From: Spirochaetales bacterium
Lineage (GTDB): Bacteria; Spirochaetota; Spirochaetia; DSM-2461
Assembly: GCA_028533045.1 (NCBI GenBank)
Contig: JAQQAP010000007.1
Coordinates: 168,604-232,603 of the forward strand
DNA length: 64,000 bases
Direction: 5' to 3'
A program made the position numbers and the translations under genes. Below are positions 29,114 to 37,644 of this stretch, piece after piece. Within the stretch, counting starts at the first letter, position 1. The number at the start of each line of letters is the position of its first letter. Below the pieces are notes generated by a model. The model saw only the letters and a list, made by a program, of their open reading frames with translations. It did not search any database and had not been told where the DNA came from.

Positions 29114-29529
29114 GAGAATCGGCAGATATAATTTCACAGTTTTTCGAAAGAGATGTCGTCCAGGAAGGGGAGGAGTGGATAAAGTTGATTTCCTCCTGGG
29201 AGCGAATCGTCGGCACCGATCTTTCGGCCCATATCAAGATTAAGGATTTGAAAGGGGGTACTCTCCTTCTTTCTTGCGACCATCCCGGCTGGGCTCAAAT
29301 CTTCTACATGAAGAAGGGGGCCATCATGAAAAAAATGCGCCGCCAATTTCCCGGGGTGACAATAAAGAGCTTTCGTGTATTATGTGATAACAAGAATATT
29401 AACCGGGAATTGGTGGAAAATGCCCGGGCTATAGAAGAGTTAAGAAAGGAACCGGAAGAGGAAAAACCGGCCGAACTGGACGATGAATTTGCGGGACTTT
29501 TAAAAAACTTGCGGAATTTGGGAGATTAA
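29110..29529 (+). CDS. DUF721 protein (DciA-like)
   Basis: A 139 aa protein of the DUF721 family; the core includes WERIVGTDLSAHIKIKDLKG and LLLSCDHPGWAQIF (residues 35-75), the KH-like fold of DciA, the helicase-loading factor of bacteria lacking DnaC/DnaI. The C-terminal tail is acidic and disordered-looking. Its position after recF is the common one for this family and fits a role in loading DnaB at the origin. The DciA function is inferred from the family. Confidence 0.85.
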   Translation: MRESADIISQFFERDVVQEGEEWIKLISSWERIVGTDLSAHIKIKDLKGGTLLLSCDHPGWAQIFYMKKGAIMKKMRRQFPGVTIKSFRVLCDNKNINRELVENARAIEELRKEPEEEKPAELDDEFAGLLKNLRNLGD

Positions 29530-29544
29530 TCCCCGAATTCACCG

Positions 29545-29573
29545 TTGACATAATCCCCTCAGGCCACTAAAAT
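29545..29573 (+). promoter_or_regulatory. Promoter of rpmH-rnpA
   Basis: TTGACA (29545-29550), a 17-base spacer and TAAAAT (29568-29573) are close to consensus; a further TATAAT lies near 29603-29608 and may be a second start. Confidence 0.65.
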
Positions 29574-29629
29574 TACTTCGCTTTAATTGTCTATTAATTG
29601 AGTATAATTATAAATCAGGAGACTGACAG

Positions 29630-29785
29630 ATGAAAAGAACATATCAGCCCAGTAAAACCAAAAGAAACAGACGTTGGGGTTTCAGAGCTAGAATGAAGAC
29701 CAAAAGCGGTCGGGCTATTCTTTCCAGAAGAAGAAGAAAAGGTAGAAAAAAACTTTCCGTTTCTAATGAAAAGAAGCCTTACTAG
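29630..29785 (+). CDS. rpmH: 50S ribosomal protein L34
   Basis: A 51 aa very basic protein beginning [19 protein letters not shown], the unmistakable L34 signature. The ribosome site AGGAGA lies 8 bases upstream. Its last 20 bases overlap the start of rnpA in another frame, so the two are coupled. First gene of the conserved rpmH-rnpA-yidD-yidC-jag cluster. Confidence 0.97.
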   Translation: MKRTYQPSKTKRNRRWGFRARMKTKSGRAILSRRRRKGRKKLSVSNEKKPY

Positions 29786-30113
29786 GGAAGAGCGAATCGG
29801 AAGCGCTTCCGATTTCAAAAGGATTTTTGCGTCCGCTGCATCTCATTCGTGCAGGGGCGCAAAAATTTTTTTTACCCAAAACGAGAAGGGATATAACCGA
29901 ATTGGCATAACATTGCGCCGTAAATACGGTAATGCGGTGGAAAGAAATTATGCCCGTAGAATCATGAAGGAAATCTACAGGAATAATAAGGATGCTATTA
30001 AGCAGGGTTTTGATATTATCCTTATTATGTACCCTGGAAAATACAGCTTCGGGGACAGGGAAGAGCAATTTATGCTCCTGTTGGGAAGGTCCGGTCTTGT
30101 TAAAGGGAATTAA
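29766..30113 (+). CDS. rnpA: Ribonuclease P protein component
   Basis: A 115 aa basic protein that helps the RNase P RNA bind pre-tRNA. The RNR-type motif is [15 protein letters not shown] (about residues 56-70), where the family has GNAVxRNxxKR. The start ATG lies inside the rpmH gene (20-base overlap). The reading frame also overlaps the likely start of yidD. Confidence 0.95.
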   Translation: MKRSLTREERIGSASDFKRIFASAASHSCRGAKIFFTQNEKGYNRIGITLRRKYGNAVERNYARRIMKEIYRNNKDAIKQGFDIILIMYPGKYSFGDREEQFMLLLGRSGLVKGN

Positions 30114-30330
30114 CACATTTTTAGGCAAAATATTTCGTTTGATTGTTTTGTTTTATAGAATATTCATATCTCCTTTATTTCCAAGGTCCTGCCGTTTCAC
30201 GCCGACCTGTTCCGCCTACGCCGCCGAGGCCCTGCAAAAGCACGGCTTTGCCAAGGGTATGTACTTATCGATTAAAAGAATATTGCGTTGTCATCCCCGT
30301 AATCCCGGAGGTTACGATCCGGTTCCCTAA
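30097..30330 (+). CDS. yidD: YidD membrane protein insertion efficiency factor
   Basis: A 77 aa protein of the YidD family with [32 protein letters not shown] and [14 protein letters not shown], nearly its whole length conserved; the Cys residues are present. The best start is the TTG at 30097, which has GGGAAGG 7 bases upstream; this overlaps the end of rnpA by 17 bases. It lies between rnpA and yidC as in most bacteria and assists YidC-dependent insertion. Confidence 0.93.
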   Translation: MLKGINTFLGKIFRLIVLFYRIFISPLFPRSCRFTPTCSAYAAEALQKHGFAKGMYLSIKRILRCHPRNPGGYDPVP

Positions 30331-30354
30331 TTGGGGTGACGTACAGGAGATAAA

Positions 30355-32157
30355 ATGGATAAAAATGTCGTATTGGCAGTAATTTTAAGTTTTGCCGTCA
30401 TAATGGGTTTTACCTTTATGCAGCAAAGAGTGTTTCCCCAGAATGAGACTACCCAGACCGAAGAAGTTGTGGAAAATCTGCCTCAGGAAGGAACTCCTGT
30501 AGAGGAAAATACCGTTCAGACCGATGCAAGCGGCGGAACAATGTCCGTTAACAGCGACTATAGTATTTTCCTGGCCGAGGGAGAAAGTCCTGCTACCGAA
30601 CAGATCATCACCATGAATACAGACCTTTATGAGGTAAAATTCTCAACCAAAGGTGCTGTAGTAAGCTCTCTTACCTTGAATGATCATGCGGGTGACGACG
30701 GAACTCCTGTTAATATGGTATATCCTGTGGTGGAAGATCGGTCGGCCTTTGAAATATCCTTTGGAGAAAACTACTCCCGTCCTTTAACTGAGCCTTTTTA
30801 CTTTGAAAAGGTAAGCGAATATGAGTATCACTTCTATCAGACCTTTGTTATGAACTACTCAGACGGAACCACAAGCGCTCCTTTTACCATTACCAAGCAG
30901 TTCCGCTTTGTTCCCGACGAATATATGATGGAACTCACCATTGAGATGGAAAACTCCGTAAACGAGTATATTCCTCTCAATTACGACGGAATCTCCTATA
31001 CCCTAACTTACGGTCCCCAGATAGGTCCGGATTTTGAAAAGCTTGACGGCCGTTACTACTACCGTCAGTATCAGGTATACAAGGATGAAAAAGTGGAACT
31101 GCTTAACAGAAGTTCCAAAACAGACCAGTTTATTGAAGAGGATTACGTAAATTGGGCGGCTTTGAGCGGAAAGTACTTCTCTGTGGCTGCCATAACCGAC
31201 TCTACCAAGTATAAAATCATCATGGATAACGAGCAAAGCGGAATGGACGATAAAACAGCATCCTACCTCTCTTTTGCCCGTCCTTCCATTGGAAGTTCCA
31301 AGAATAGCGATGTGTATCACTTCTATATTGGGCCTAAGGATAAGAAAATCCTTTCCCTCTATAATAATAGCATGGACAACAGCTTTAACTATTCCAATCT
31401 GGAACTGGATGAGCTGGCCCAGTCCAGCGGTATTCTGGCTCCCATTGAGTGGTTTCTCAAGTTGATTATCGAGCTGGTATACAAGGTAATTCCCAACTAC
31501 GGTATTGCCATTATCATAATGACCCTTCTTATCAAGATCGCCCTTTTCCCCGTTACTCACAAGAGTTACGAGTCTACCGCCAAAATGCAGGAAATTCAGC
31601 CCATGGTTAAGGAACTGCAGGAGAAGTATAAGGATGATCCCCAGAAGTTGAATGTAGAAATGAGTAAGGTATACAAGGAACAGGGCGTAAATCCTGTTGG
31701 CGGATGTCTTCCCATGCTGCTTCAGATGCCTATTCTTTTTGCCGTATACGGTATGCTTAACAGATTCTTTGACCTGAGAGGCGCCGTATTTATTCCGGGA
31801 TGGATTAATGACCTTTCTTCCCCCGAATCGGTATGGAACTTCGCTCCCGTATCTCTTCCTCTTAACCTGGGAAGCGATCTGCGGCTCCTCCCCATTATCT
31901 ACGTAGCTACCCAGCTTCTTTCCATGCGCTTCGGCCAGAGTCAGAGTGCGGCCGGTCAGAGCGGTTCCCAGCAGAAGATGATGATGTACGGAATGCCGGC
32001 TATGTTCTTTTTCGTACTGTACAATGTACCCTCCGGTCTGCTTATTTACTGGATTACCATGAATGCGGTAACCACCTTGCAGCAGCAGTACATTACCCGG
32101 AAAAAGAAAATTCAGGACGGTTTAATTGAACCAAAGAGGAAGAAGGGCGGAAAATAA
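30355..32157 (+). CDS. yidC: Membrane protein insertase YidC
   Basis: A 600 aa insertase. One N-terminal membrane segment (residues 5-22), a large periplasmic beta domain (about 60-350) typical of diderm YidC, then the conserved five-helix core starting at IEWFLKLIIELVYKVIPNYG (near 362), with FPVTHKSYESTAKMQ and NPVGGCLPMLLQMPILFAVY. The tail is basic. The presence of the periplasmic domain supports a Gram-negative type envelope. Confidence 0.97.
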   Translation: MDKNVVLAVILSFAVIMGFTFMQQRVFPQNETTQTEEVVENLPQEGTPVEENTVQTDASGGTMSVNSDYSIFLAEGESPATEQIITMNTDLYEVKFSTKGAVVSSLTLNDHAGDDGTPVNMVYPVVEDRSAFEISFGENYSRPLTEPFYFEKVSEYEYHFYQTFVMNYSDGTTSAPFTITKQFRFVPDEYMMELTIEMENSVNEYIPLNYDGISYTLTYGPQIGPDFEKLDGRYYYRQYQVYKDEKVELLNRSSKTDQFIEEDYVNWAALSGKYFSVAAITDSTKYKIIMDNEQSGMDDKTASYLSFARPSIGSSKNSDVYHFYIGPKDKKILSLYNNSMDNSFNYSNLELDELAQSSGILAPIEWFLKLIIELVYKVIPNYGIAIIIMTLLIKIALFPVTHKSYESTAKMQEIQPMVKELQEKYKDDPQKLNVEMSKVYKEQGVNPVGGCLPMLLQMPILFAVYGMLNRFFDLRGAVFIPGWINDLSSPESVWNFAPVSLPLNLGSDLRLLPIIYVATQLLSMRFGQSQSAAGQSGSQQKMMMYGMPAMFFFVLYNVPSGLLIYWITMNAVTTLQQQYITRKKKIQDGLIEPKRKKGGK

Positions 32158-32165
32158 GAAATCGT

Positions 32166-32184
32166 GCCGGCCCACAGGGCCGGT
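32166..32184 (+). other. Intercistronic hairpin between yidC and jag
   Basis: CCGGCCC-ACA-GGGCCGG, a GC-rich 7-bp stem with a 3-base loop, sits just before the jag ribosome site, with no T run. It may act as a processing or stability element. Confidence 0.45.
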
Positions 32185-32199
32185 TTCAGGAGATATACA

Positions 32200-32874
32200 A
32201 TGATTAAGGAATTCGAAGGAAAGACCGAAAAGGATGCGATTCAAAAGGCCGTATCCGAACTCGGTCTCACACAGGATCAATTCGAAGTGGAGATCCTGTC
32301 AGCGGAAAAGTCCGGCTTCCTCTTTAAGAAGGGAGCAGTACGAATTCGAGCCCATTTTGACGACAGCCAGTTTACCTTTAAGGATGACCGTCCCGATCTT
32401 GAGCCCGAAAATGATGTGGAACAGAAGCTGATAGACTTTACGACCAATGTAATTAAAAATATGGGTTATGAAGCTGTTGTAACCTTAAAAGAACGTGAGC
32501 AGGAAAAGCTGATTTTTTCCATTGAATCGGAAAACTCGGCCATTATTATTGGCCGGAAGGGTAAGAATATCGATGCCCTCCAGTTGTTGGTAAATGTTTA
32601 CGAAAGCCGGATTGCCGGTGGTAAGAGCCAAAACAGAATAATCCTGGATGCGGAGAACTATCGCCGCCGTCGGGAAGAAAACCTTATTAAGGTTGCCGAA
32701 AAGACCGCCGAATCGGTGGTTAAATCTAAATCGTCCAAATTGTTGGAGCCCATGAATCCCTTTGAAAGAAGACTGATTCACACCACGCTTAACGATAGAA
32801 ACGATGTTATGACCAAGAGTGAAGGAGACGGACTGTTTAAAAGAGTTCGGATTATTTACAAAGGTTCCCGCTAG
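32200..32874 (+). CDS. jag: Jag/KhpB RNA-binding protein
   Basis: A 224 aa protein with the three Jag domains in order: Jag-N (residues 1-50, MIKEFEGKTEKDAIQKAVSE), a type-II KH domain (about 80-155, IIIGRKGKNIDALQLLVNV) and R3H (about 160-224, with PFERRLIHTTLND). Start at the ATG at 32200 with AGGAGAT just upstream; a GTG 12 codons earlier lies in the hairpin and is unlikely. It binds RNA together with KhpA. Confidence 0.93.
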   Translation: MIKEFEGKTEKDAIQKAVSELGLTQDQFEVEILSAEKSGFLFKKGAVRIRAHFDDSQFTFKDDRPDLEPENDVEQKLIDFTTNVIKNMGYEAVVTLKEREQEKLIFSIESENSAIIIGRKGKNIDALQLLVNVYESRIAGGKSQNRIILDAENYRRRREENLIKVAEKTAESVVKSKSSKLLEPMNPFERRLIHTTLNDRNDVMTKSEGDGLFKRVRIIYKGSR

Positions 32875-32889
32875 AACGGGTTAAATGAA

Positions 32890-32930
32890 GAATAGGGGCT
32901 GGTCCGGTGGATCAGCCCTTTTTTTAGTTA
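32890..32930 (+). terminator. jag terminator; direct-repeat copy 1
   Basis: A 10-bp stem (GGGCTGGTCC / GGATCAGCCC, one G-U pair) with loop GGT and seven T. All 41 bases recur exactly at 33570-33610. Confidence 0.9.
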
Positions 32931-32985
32931 TAATAGATTGTTATATTGGTCTGCTTGTTGTACCTTTAAAGGACTGGAGGCATAT

Positions 32986-33264
32986 ATGTCTATTAATATT
33001 AAAGATGATATTAAACCTATTTCCTATATAAAAACTCATGCTGCGGATATGATGAAATATGTAAATGAAAGCAATAATTCCATTGTCATTACACAGCATG
33101 GAGAAGCAAAAGCTGTTCTGATGGATATAGAATCTTATAAAACTATGCAAGATGCCTTCAATTTGTTAAAAATCATTCGTCTTTCGGAAAAAGATGTTTC
33201 TGAAGGTAATTTTAAAGATTCGGAAGATGTCTTCAATGATATAGAGAATGAATGGCTAAAGTAA
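32986..33264 (+). CDS. Phd/YefM-family antitoxin
   Basis: A 92 aa antitoxin. Start at the ATG at 32986 with GGAGG 5 bases upstream. The N-terminal half (YIKTHAADMMKYVNESNNSI, VITQHGEAKAVLMDIESY) is the Phd/YefM DNA-binding and dimer domain; the C-terminal tail is acidic and would wrap the toxin. It overlaps the toxin gene by 13 bases. AT-rich relative to jag. Likely autorepresses its promoter. Confidence 0.9.
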   Translation: MSINIKDDIKPISYIKTHAADMMKYVNESNNSIVITQHGEAKAVLMDIESYKTMQDAFNLLKIIRLSEKDVSEGNFKDSEDVFNDIENEWLK

Positions 33265-33575
33265 TTTTTTCACCATCAGCGGAGGAAGATTTAATAGAAA
33301 TCGTTAAATATTATCGGGAAATTGATTTGAACTTAGCCCGTAAAATCTTTAACTTAATTAAGAAAAAAGCCCAAAGTCTAAAAAATAACCCTAAGAGAGG
33401 TCGAATTGTTCCCGAGTTGGAGAAGCAAAATATTATAGACTATAGGGAATTAGTTGAAGGTAATTATAGGATTATTTATTCTGTTAAAGAATATATTATG
33501 ATTCATACTATTGTTGATTCTAGAAGAAATCTTGAAGATATTCTAATTAAGAAACTTCATTCGGTAATTGAATAG
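33252..33575 (+). CDS. ParE/RelE-family toxin
   Basis: A 107 aa toxin of the RelE/ParE superfamily: FSPSAEEDLIEIVKYYREID, the central NPKRGRIVPEL, YRELVEGNYRIIYSV and the C-terminal HTIVDSRRN, in which the basic/His residues are typical. ParE members inhibit gyrase and RelE members cut mRNA; the RELVEGNYRIIY block favours ParE, but this is not certain. The stop TAG lies inside the right-hand copy of the 41-bp repeat, so the mobile unit ends at this codon. Confidence 0.88.
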   Translation: MAKVIFSPSAEEDLIEIVKYYREIDLNLARKIFNLIKKKAQSLKNNPKRGRIVPELEKQNIIDYRELVEGNYRIIYSVKEYIMIHTIVDSRRNLEDILIKKLHSVIE

Positions 33576-33610
33576 GGGCTGGTCCGGTGGATCAGCCCTT
33601 TTTTTAGTTA
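33570..33610 (+). repeat. 41-bp direct repeat copy 2 (terminator)
   Basis: Exact copy of 32890-32930, offset 680 bases. It contains the toxin stop codon at its left edge and, on the other strand, the stop codon of the lipoprotein gene at its right edge. Confidence 0.92.
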
Positions 33611-34248
33611 AAGAAAACTTCCATATCTGAGGCAAGATAGGTTGTGCCGTCTATGGTGAAGGTACCGGTGAAAGTTGTTTCACGATCTTCCCCTGTAAAA
33701 TCTGATACTTCTTTACAGTCGAAGGTAAATAGGCTTACTTCATCTATATCGGTAATAACAAAGTCACCCTTGTTTTCATATGTTTCAATACAGGCCCACT
33801 GTTCAGTCCCGTCGCTAACGCTGCCACTTACAAGATAGGAGGCTTCAATCATTTTTGAACCGGAATAACCTGTAATGGTACCGGTTGTATCCACATCCTC
33901 CAAATCTGTGAATGTGAAAGGGTAGGCACAGAAATTTACCTCTCCTTCTGTGGTTATGGTTTCATATTCACTGCTGTGGGCTACAAAAGTAATAATGCAG
34001 TCATAGTAGTCGTCTGTATGGGCTACAATACCGGAGTCGTTGGTTCTGGCCGTTTCTACATCGGGTACTAATGCTGAATTGCCTTCGAAATAGGTCATGT
34101 ATTTTAGTTGAGTTAGAAGCTCAATTGCCGTATTGGCTATTTCGATTGTCATGGTCCCGTATTCTGTCTCTTCTGAGGGGGCTGAAGCATCCTCACAGGA
34201 AAAGAAAGTTAGCAGAAATAGGAATAATAGGGATATAATTTTTTTCAT
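33604..34248 (-). CDS. Small lipoprotein, paralogue A
   Basis: A 214 aa lipoprotein: signal peptide and lipobox LTFFSC, then an acidic, Thr/Ser-rich beta-type mature part. The C-terminal block TIDGTTYLASDMEVFF resembles the ends of the lipoproteins at 34317 and 35498, so the three look like one family. No enzymatic motif. It is probably exposed at the envelope. The stop codon lies inside repeat copy 2. Confidence 0.8.
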   Translation of the reverse strand: MKKIISLLFLFLLTFFSCEDASAPSEETEYGTMTIEIANTAIELLTQLKYMTYFEGNSALVPDVETARTNDSGIVAHTDDYYDCIITFVAHSSEYETITTEGEVNFCAYPFTFTDLEDVDTTGTITGYSGSKMIEASYLVSGSVSDGTEQWACIETYENKGDFVITDIDEVSLFTFDCKEVSDFTGEDRETTFTGTFTIDGTTYLASDMEVFFN

Positions 34249-34266
34249 ATTTTTTCCTTTTTATTA

Positions 34267-34294
34267 AAATACCGTCCCAAAAAGGACGGTATTT
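34267..34294 (-). terminator. Terminator between lipoprotein genes
   Basis: An 11-bp perfect stem (AAATACCGTCC / GGACGGTATTT) with a 6-base loop; on the minus strand it is followed by T-rich sequence and ends the upstream lipoprotein transcript. Confidence 0.8.
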
Positions 34295-34316
34295 ATTATT
34301 GGGATATAATCTCTAC

Positions 34317-34982
34317 TTACTCGTAATCGGAGTAATTAGTAGTCATAAAATTAATGATATCGGAAAGACTGTAAATACTTCCATCTATAGTTATGCTGCC
34401 ATCCATAAGAGATGTTGCATCATAGTCATCAGCATCAATATCTGCCACGTAGGCATCCAAGCTTACGCTAAAGGATATATTAGAAATACCGTCATAACCG
34501 CTAACTACAAAAGAACCGCTAATTGTTCCATCAACGTCCATGGATTCAACATAGGTCGTAGCATCTTCAGTGCTTTCATAAGTTCCATTGACAGTTACAG
34601 AACCACTAATGGATGCTGTTTGTTCAAGATCTGATTCATCTAAATATGTGAACTCAAGGCTAGTTATGGTTAAAGTAACATTTGCAGAAAGTGACATAGA
34701 AGTCTCGGAAGCAGAACCCGTAATTGTCCCTGTTAAACCAGTTGTACCATCAAAAGTTACATCAATTGTATCTGTTGCTTCATCAAGGTCATCTTCAATA
34801 GAGGACAATGTGCTGCTGAGAGTAGAAAAATCTTCAGAATAATAAACATACGTCCCGAAGATAATAACTTCCATTACCACTTCATCGGTTACTTCTGAAT
34901 AATCAGTAGAACTTTCTTCCTCACAGGAAAAAAACATAAACGACATGGCCACAGCCAAAAACAAAACTAAAAATTTCTTCAC
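34317..34982 (-). CDS. Small lipoprotein, paralogue B
   Basis: A 221 aa lipoprotein with lipobox FMFFSC and a strongly acidic, Thr/Ser-rich mature part built of beta-strand-like repeats (TFDGTTGLTGTITGS, SISGSVTVNGTYES). The C-terminus (GSITIDGSIYSLSDIINFM) matches the pattern of paralogues A and C. Function unknown. Confidence 0.8.
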   Translation of the reverse strand: MKKFLVLFLAVAMSFMFFSCEEESSTDYSEVTDEVVMEVIIFGTYVYYSEDFSTLSSTLSSIEDDLDEATDTIDVTFDGTTGLTGTITGSASETSMSLSANVTLTITSLEFTYLDESDLEQTASISGSVTVNGTYESTEDATTYVESMDVDGTISGSFVVSGYDGISNISFSVSLDAYVADIDADDYDATSLMDGSITIDGSIYSLSDIINFMTTNYSDYE

Positions 34983-35050
34983 ACCTATTCTCCTTTGTGT
35001 ATACTATGTGACTAATATACAACTAATAGGTGAAATAATCTATTCTAATT

Positions 35051-35458
35051 TTACAACTGCGAAATATATTCTTCCCTTTGGCTGCGGAGTTTTTCCTTTT
35101 TGGGAAGGGCGTTTTTGTGGCCGTCGTCGGTGACGCTTACGAAGGTGACCTTGGTGGCGAATACGAGGGATTCTCCCGCTTCGGGCTTATCGGGGCTTTC
35201 GGCATAGACGTCTACGGAGTAGGTGATGCTGCTGTTTCCTTGTTGGCAAGGGAGGACGTGGAAGCGCAGGATTGAGCCGTTGGGAACGGCCTTTTCGAAG
35301 CTGATTTTATCCATTCCCCGGGTTACCAGTTTGTAACCGGGGAAGTCTCTGGCGGCGGTGAGCCAGGCATGTTCGTCTACCCAGCTAAGCATTTGCCCGC
35401 CAAAGAGGTTGTTGTGTTGATTCAGGTGTTCGTAACGGACAAAGCAAAAGTTATTCAT
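35051..35458 (-). CDS. Acyl-CoA thioesterase, hotdog fold (YciA-like)
   Basis: A 135 aa hotdog-fold enzyme. NLFGGQMLSWVDEHAWLTA (residues 16-34) is the YciA/BACH signature, carrying the catalytic Asp after GG(Q)xL. It hydrolyses acyl-CoA in the cytoplasm. It lies between two lipoprotein genes with which it has no obvious link; it is a single gene. Confidence 0.85.
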   Translation of the reverse strand: MNNFCFVRYEHLNQHNNLFGGQMLSWVDEHAWLTAARDFPGYKLVTRGMDKISFEKAVPNGSILRFHVLPCQQGNSSITYSVDVYAESPDKPEAGESLVFATKVTFVSVTDDGHKNALPKKEKLRSQREEYISQL

Positions 35459-35497
35459 GTAGAAACGTTAGCACCGGAGAGATTCCTTGTCAATTGA

Positions 35498-36049
35498 TTA
35501 CATGTAGTCCAGAAAATCTTCTATGTCATAGAGGGTTCCGTCGAGGTAGAGCTCCATATCGGTACTGTCTTCGTCACATTCAATAGTAAGAAGAAGGTTT
35601 GTAAAGGAGGCATTTGTTAGGGAAGCGCTGATTATTTGGGTGCCGATTTGGGTGGAGTCGTCTTCGTTGAGCCAGGAAAGGTTTATTTCGATTAATCCGG
35701 TTAGGCTTAGTGTTTCTTCGTTGTAGATAAGGGATTCTTCGAGAATTCGTTCCAGGTCTACCGTAATTGTGGCCGGGTCGGTCTCTCCGTCATAATAGAT
35801 GGTACCGCTGTAATAGCCGTCCTGGGCCTCTTCAAAACTTTCATCCTGACAGTTGTTTATGGCCTGATACTTGGCTTCCTGGTAATCGTCGTCTGAGGCC
35901 AGGGAGGTGTAGATTTCCAGTACCGGGTCTATTACGGCAGCGCCTTCCATTCCGAGCTCCTCATCCACTTCTGCATAGTCCGGTCCGAAGAGGTTACAGG
36001 AAAAGATGAGGAGAAAAGAAAGGGGTAATAGGTTAAATTTCTTATTCAT
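35498..36049 (-). CDS. Small lipoprotein, paralogue C
   Basis: A 183 aa lipoprotein with lipobox LIFSC. The acidic mature part ends DMELYLDGTLYDIEDFLDYM, matching the D-G-x-x-Y-x(3)-D pattern at the ends of paralogues A and B. It has several acidic clusters (EVDEELGMEG, ASDDDYQEA). Function unknown. Confidence 0.78.
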   Translation of the reverse strand: MNKKFNLLPLSFLLIFSCNLFGPDYAEVDEELGMEGAAVIDPVLEIYTSLASDDDYQEAKYQAINNCQDESFEEAQDGYYSGTIYYDGETDPATITVDLERILEESLIYNEETLSLTGLIEINLSWLNEDDSTQIGTQIISASLTNASFTNLLLTIECDEDSTDMELYLDGTLYDIEDFLDYM

Positions 36050-36141
36050 CCTACAAGTATAGTTACAGAAATCGGGAATAAAAGGACTTTGATAGAAACT
36101 CTAAAAAGTTGTATTTCTCCTCACTTTTCTCCATATTTTGT

Positions 36142-36708
36142 TCAACTATCTACCATTTCATTAAGAAAATAGCTGTGAATCCCGTCAAAACCGGTTAATT
36201 CGGGGTGAAAACTGGCGGCGAGACAGTTTTTCTCTCTTAGAAGAATAGGGTTGTCCTCGTATTGGAGGAGAATTTTTACGTCGCTTCCTACTTTTTCCGG
36301 TTTTGGGGCCCGGATAAAAAGGCCGGAAAAATTTCGATTTTCCCAAGTAAGTTCCGTTTCAAAGCTCTCTTTTTGCCTGCCGTAAGCATTACGTATAACC
36401 GTATAATTCATGGCCCGGAGTGTTTTCTGGGAGCTGTTCTCTACGGATGAAGAGAGAAGTATCATTCCGGCGCAGGTTCCAAAGAGGGGAAATCCCTTCT
36501 CAATTTTCTCCTTTAAAGGATTCAGAAGTCCCGTTCTTTCCAGTAGGGAAGTTATTACGGTACTTTCCCCTCCGGGAATTATCAGGCAGTGGGAAGAATC
36601 CAAATCCTCTTTTGTTTTTACCAAAAGGGGTGAGTATCCCAGATTTTCCACTATCTTTTTATGGGCTTCGAAGCCTCCCTGCAGCGCTAATATTCCCGGT
36701 GATATCAT
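36142..36708 (-). CDS. pdxT: Pyridoxal 5'-phosphate synthase glutaminase subunit
   Basis: A 188 aa class-I glutamine amidotransferase. GILALQGGFEAH at the N-terminus, the GGESTVI oxyanion strand, the nucleophile in LFGTCAGMIL (Cys near 79) and the His/Glu pair in SFHPELTG are all present. It supplies ammonia to PdxS. Its start overlaps the pdxS stop (TAATG), giving a coupled pair. Confidence 0.96.
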   Translation of the reverse strand: MISPGILALQGGFEAHKKIVENLGYSPLLVKTKEDLDSSHCLIIPGGESTVITSLLERTGLLNPLKEKIEKGFPLFGTCAGMILLSSSVENSSQKTLRAMNYTVIRNAYGRQKESFETELTWENRNFSGLFIRAPKPEKVGSDVKILLQYEDNPILLREKNCLAASFHPELTGFDGIHSYFLNEMVDS

Positions 36709-37613
36709 TACCAGCCTCTCTTTGCCAATCGGCTTTCCTGCAGAAGTTCATCTATGGCAATACCGGTCATGGGTCCGCCCAGGTTTTTAGAGAGTTCCGC
36801 CAGTTTGTGAGGGTCTTTGTAGAAGATAACCGATTCCACTATGGCCCGGGCTCGTTTGGCGGGCTGTTCCGATTTAAAGATGCCCGAGCCCACAAAAACG
36901 GCTTCCGCTCCCAGTTCCATCATAAGGGCCGCATCGGCAGGGGTTGCCACGCCGCCGGCGGAGAAGTTGGGCACGGGGAGACGGCCAAGGAGGGCTACTT
37001 CCTTAACCAATTCGTAGGGAGCCCCCATGTCTCGGGCTTTGGACATGAGAGTTTCCGCAGGGAGGGCAGCTATGTGGGCAATATCTTCTTTGAGCTGACG
37101 CATGTGGCGTACCGCTTCCAGAATATCTCCCGTACCGGCTTCTCCCTTGGTGCGGATCATGGCGGCCCCTTCTCCAATACGGCGGAGGGCTTCGCCCAGA
37201 TTACGACAGCCGCAAACGAAGGGTACGGAATAGTCGCTTTTGAGGATATGATATTGATCGTCGGCGGGAGTGAGGACTTCCGATTCGTCTATGAAGTCCA
37301 CTCCCAGAGATTCGAGAATACGGGCTTCCGCCATATGGCCGATCCGGCATTTGGCCATAACGGGGATGGATACGCTCTGCTGTATCTCTTCTATCATGGC
37401 CGGGTCGGACATACGGGCCACCCCTCCGTCGGCGCGGATATCGGCGGGAACCCTCTCCAGGGCCATTACGGCGGCAGCTCCCGCATCTTCGGCAATTTTC
37501 GCCTGTTCTGCGGTTACCACGTCCATGATAACTCCGCCCTTTAGCATCTCTGCCAACCCAATTTTACTTTTCCATGTTGATGTCTGTTTGTCAGACCAGG
37601 TCTGTTCGCTCAT
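36708..37613 (-). CDS. pdxS: Pyridoxal 5'-phosphate synthase lyase subunit
   Basis: A 301 aa TIM-barrel PLP synthase, making PLP from ribose 5-phosphate, glyceraldehyde 3-phosphate and ammonia. [19 protein letters not shown], with the first Lys, [13 protein letters not shown], and [17 protein letters not shown] are hallmark segments. The start is the ATG at 37613 with GGAGG 6 bases before it; an ATG eight codons upstream lacks a ribosome site. Second gene of coaX-pdxS-pdxT. Confidence 0.97.
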   Translation of the reverse strand: MSEQTWSDKQTSTWKSKIGLAEMLKGGVIMDVVTAEQAKIAEDAGAAAVMALERVPADIRADGGVARMSDPAMIEEIQQSVSIPVMAKCRIGHMAEARILESLGVDFIDESEVLTPADDQYHILKSDYSVPFVCGCRNLGEALRRIGEGAAMIRTKGEAGTGDILEAVRHMRQLKEDIAHIAALPAETLMSKARDMGAPYELVKEVALLGRLPVPNFSAGGVATPADAALMMELGAEAVFVGSGIFKSEQPAKRARAIVESVIFYKDPHKLAELSKNLGGPMTGIAIDELLQESRLAKRGW

Positions 37614-37644
37614 TGCGTTCCTCCAGCCTTTGGTCAACTCAGAG

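Noticed and set aside
32890..33610. Integron-type attC sites around the toxin-antitoxin cassette
   Set aside because: TA cassettes occur in chromosomal integrons, but the repeat lacks the paired RYYYAAC / GTTRRRY boxes; it is a plain terminator hairpin.
33670..33685. Additional parS near 33.67 kb (TGTTTCACGATC)
   Set aside because: Only the left half matches; the second half of the palindrome is absent.
36420..37544. A 374-codon open frame on the plus strand
   Set aside because: It lies antisense to pdxT and pdxS, whose protein motifs are unambiguous; the translation has no recognisable domain.
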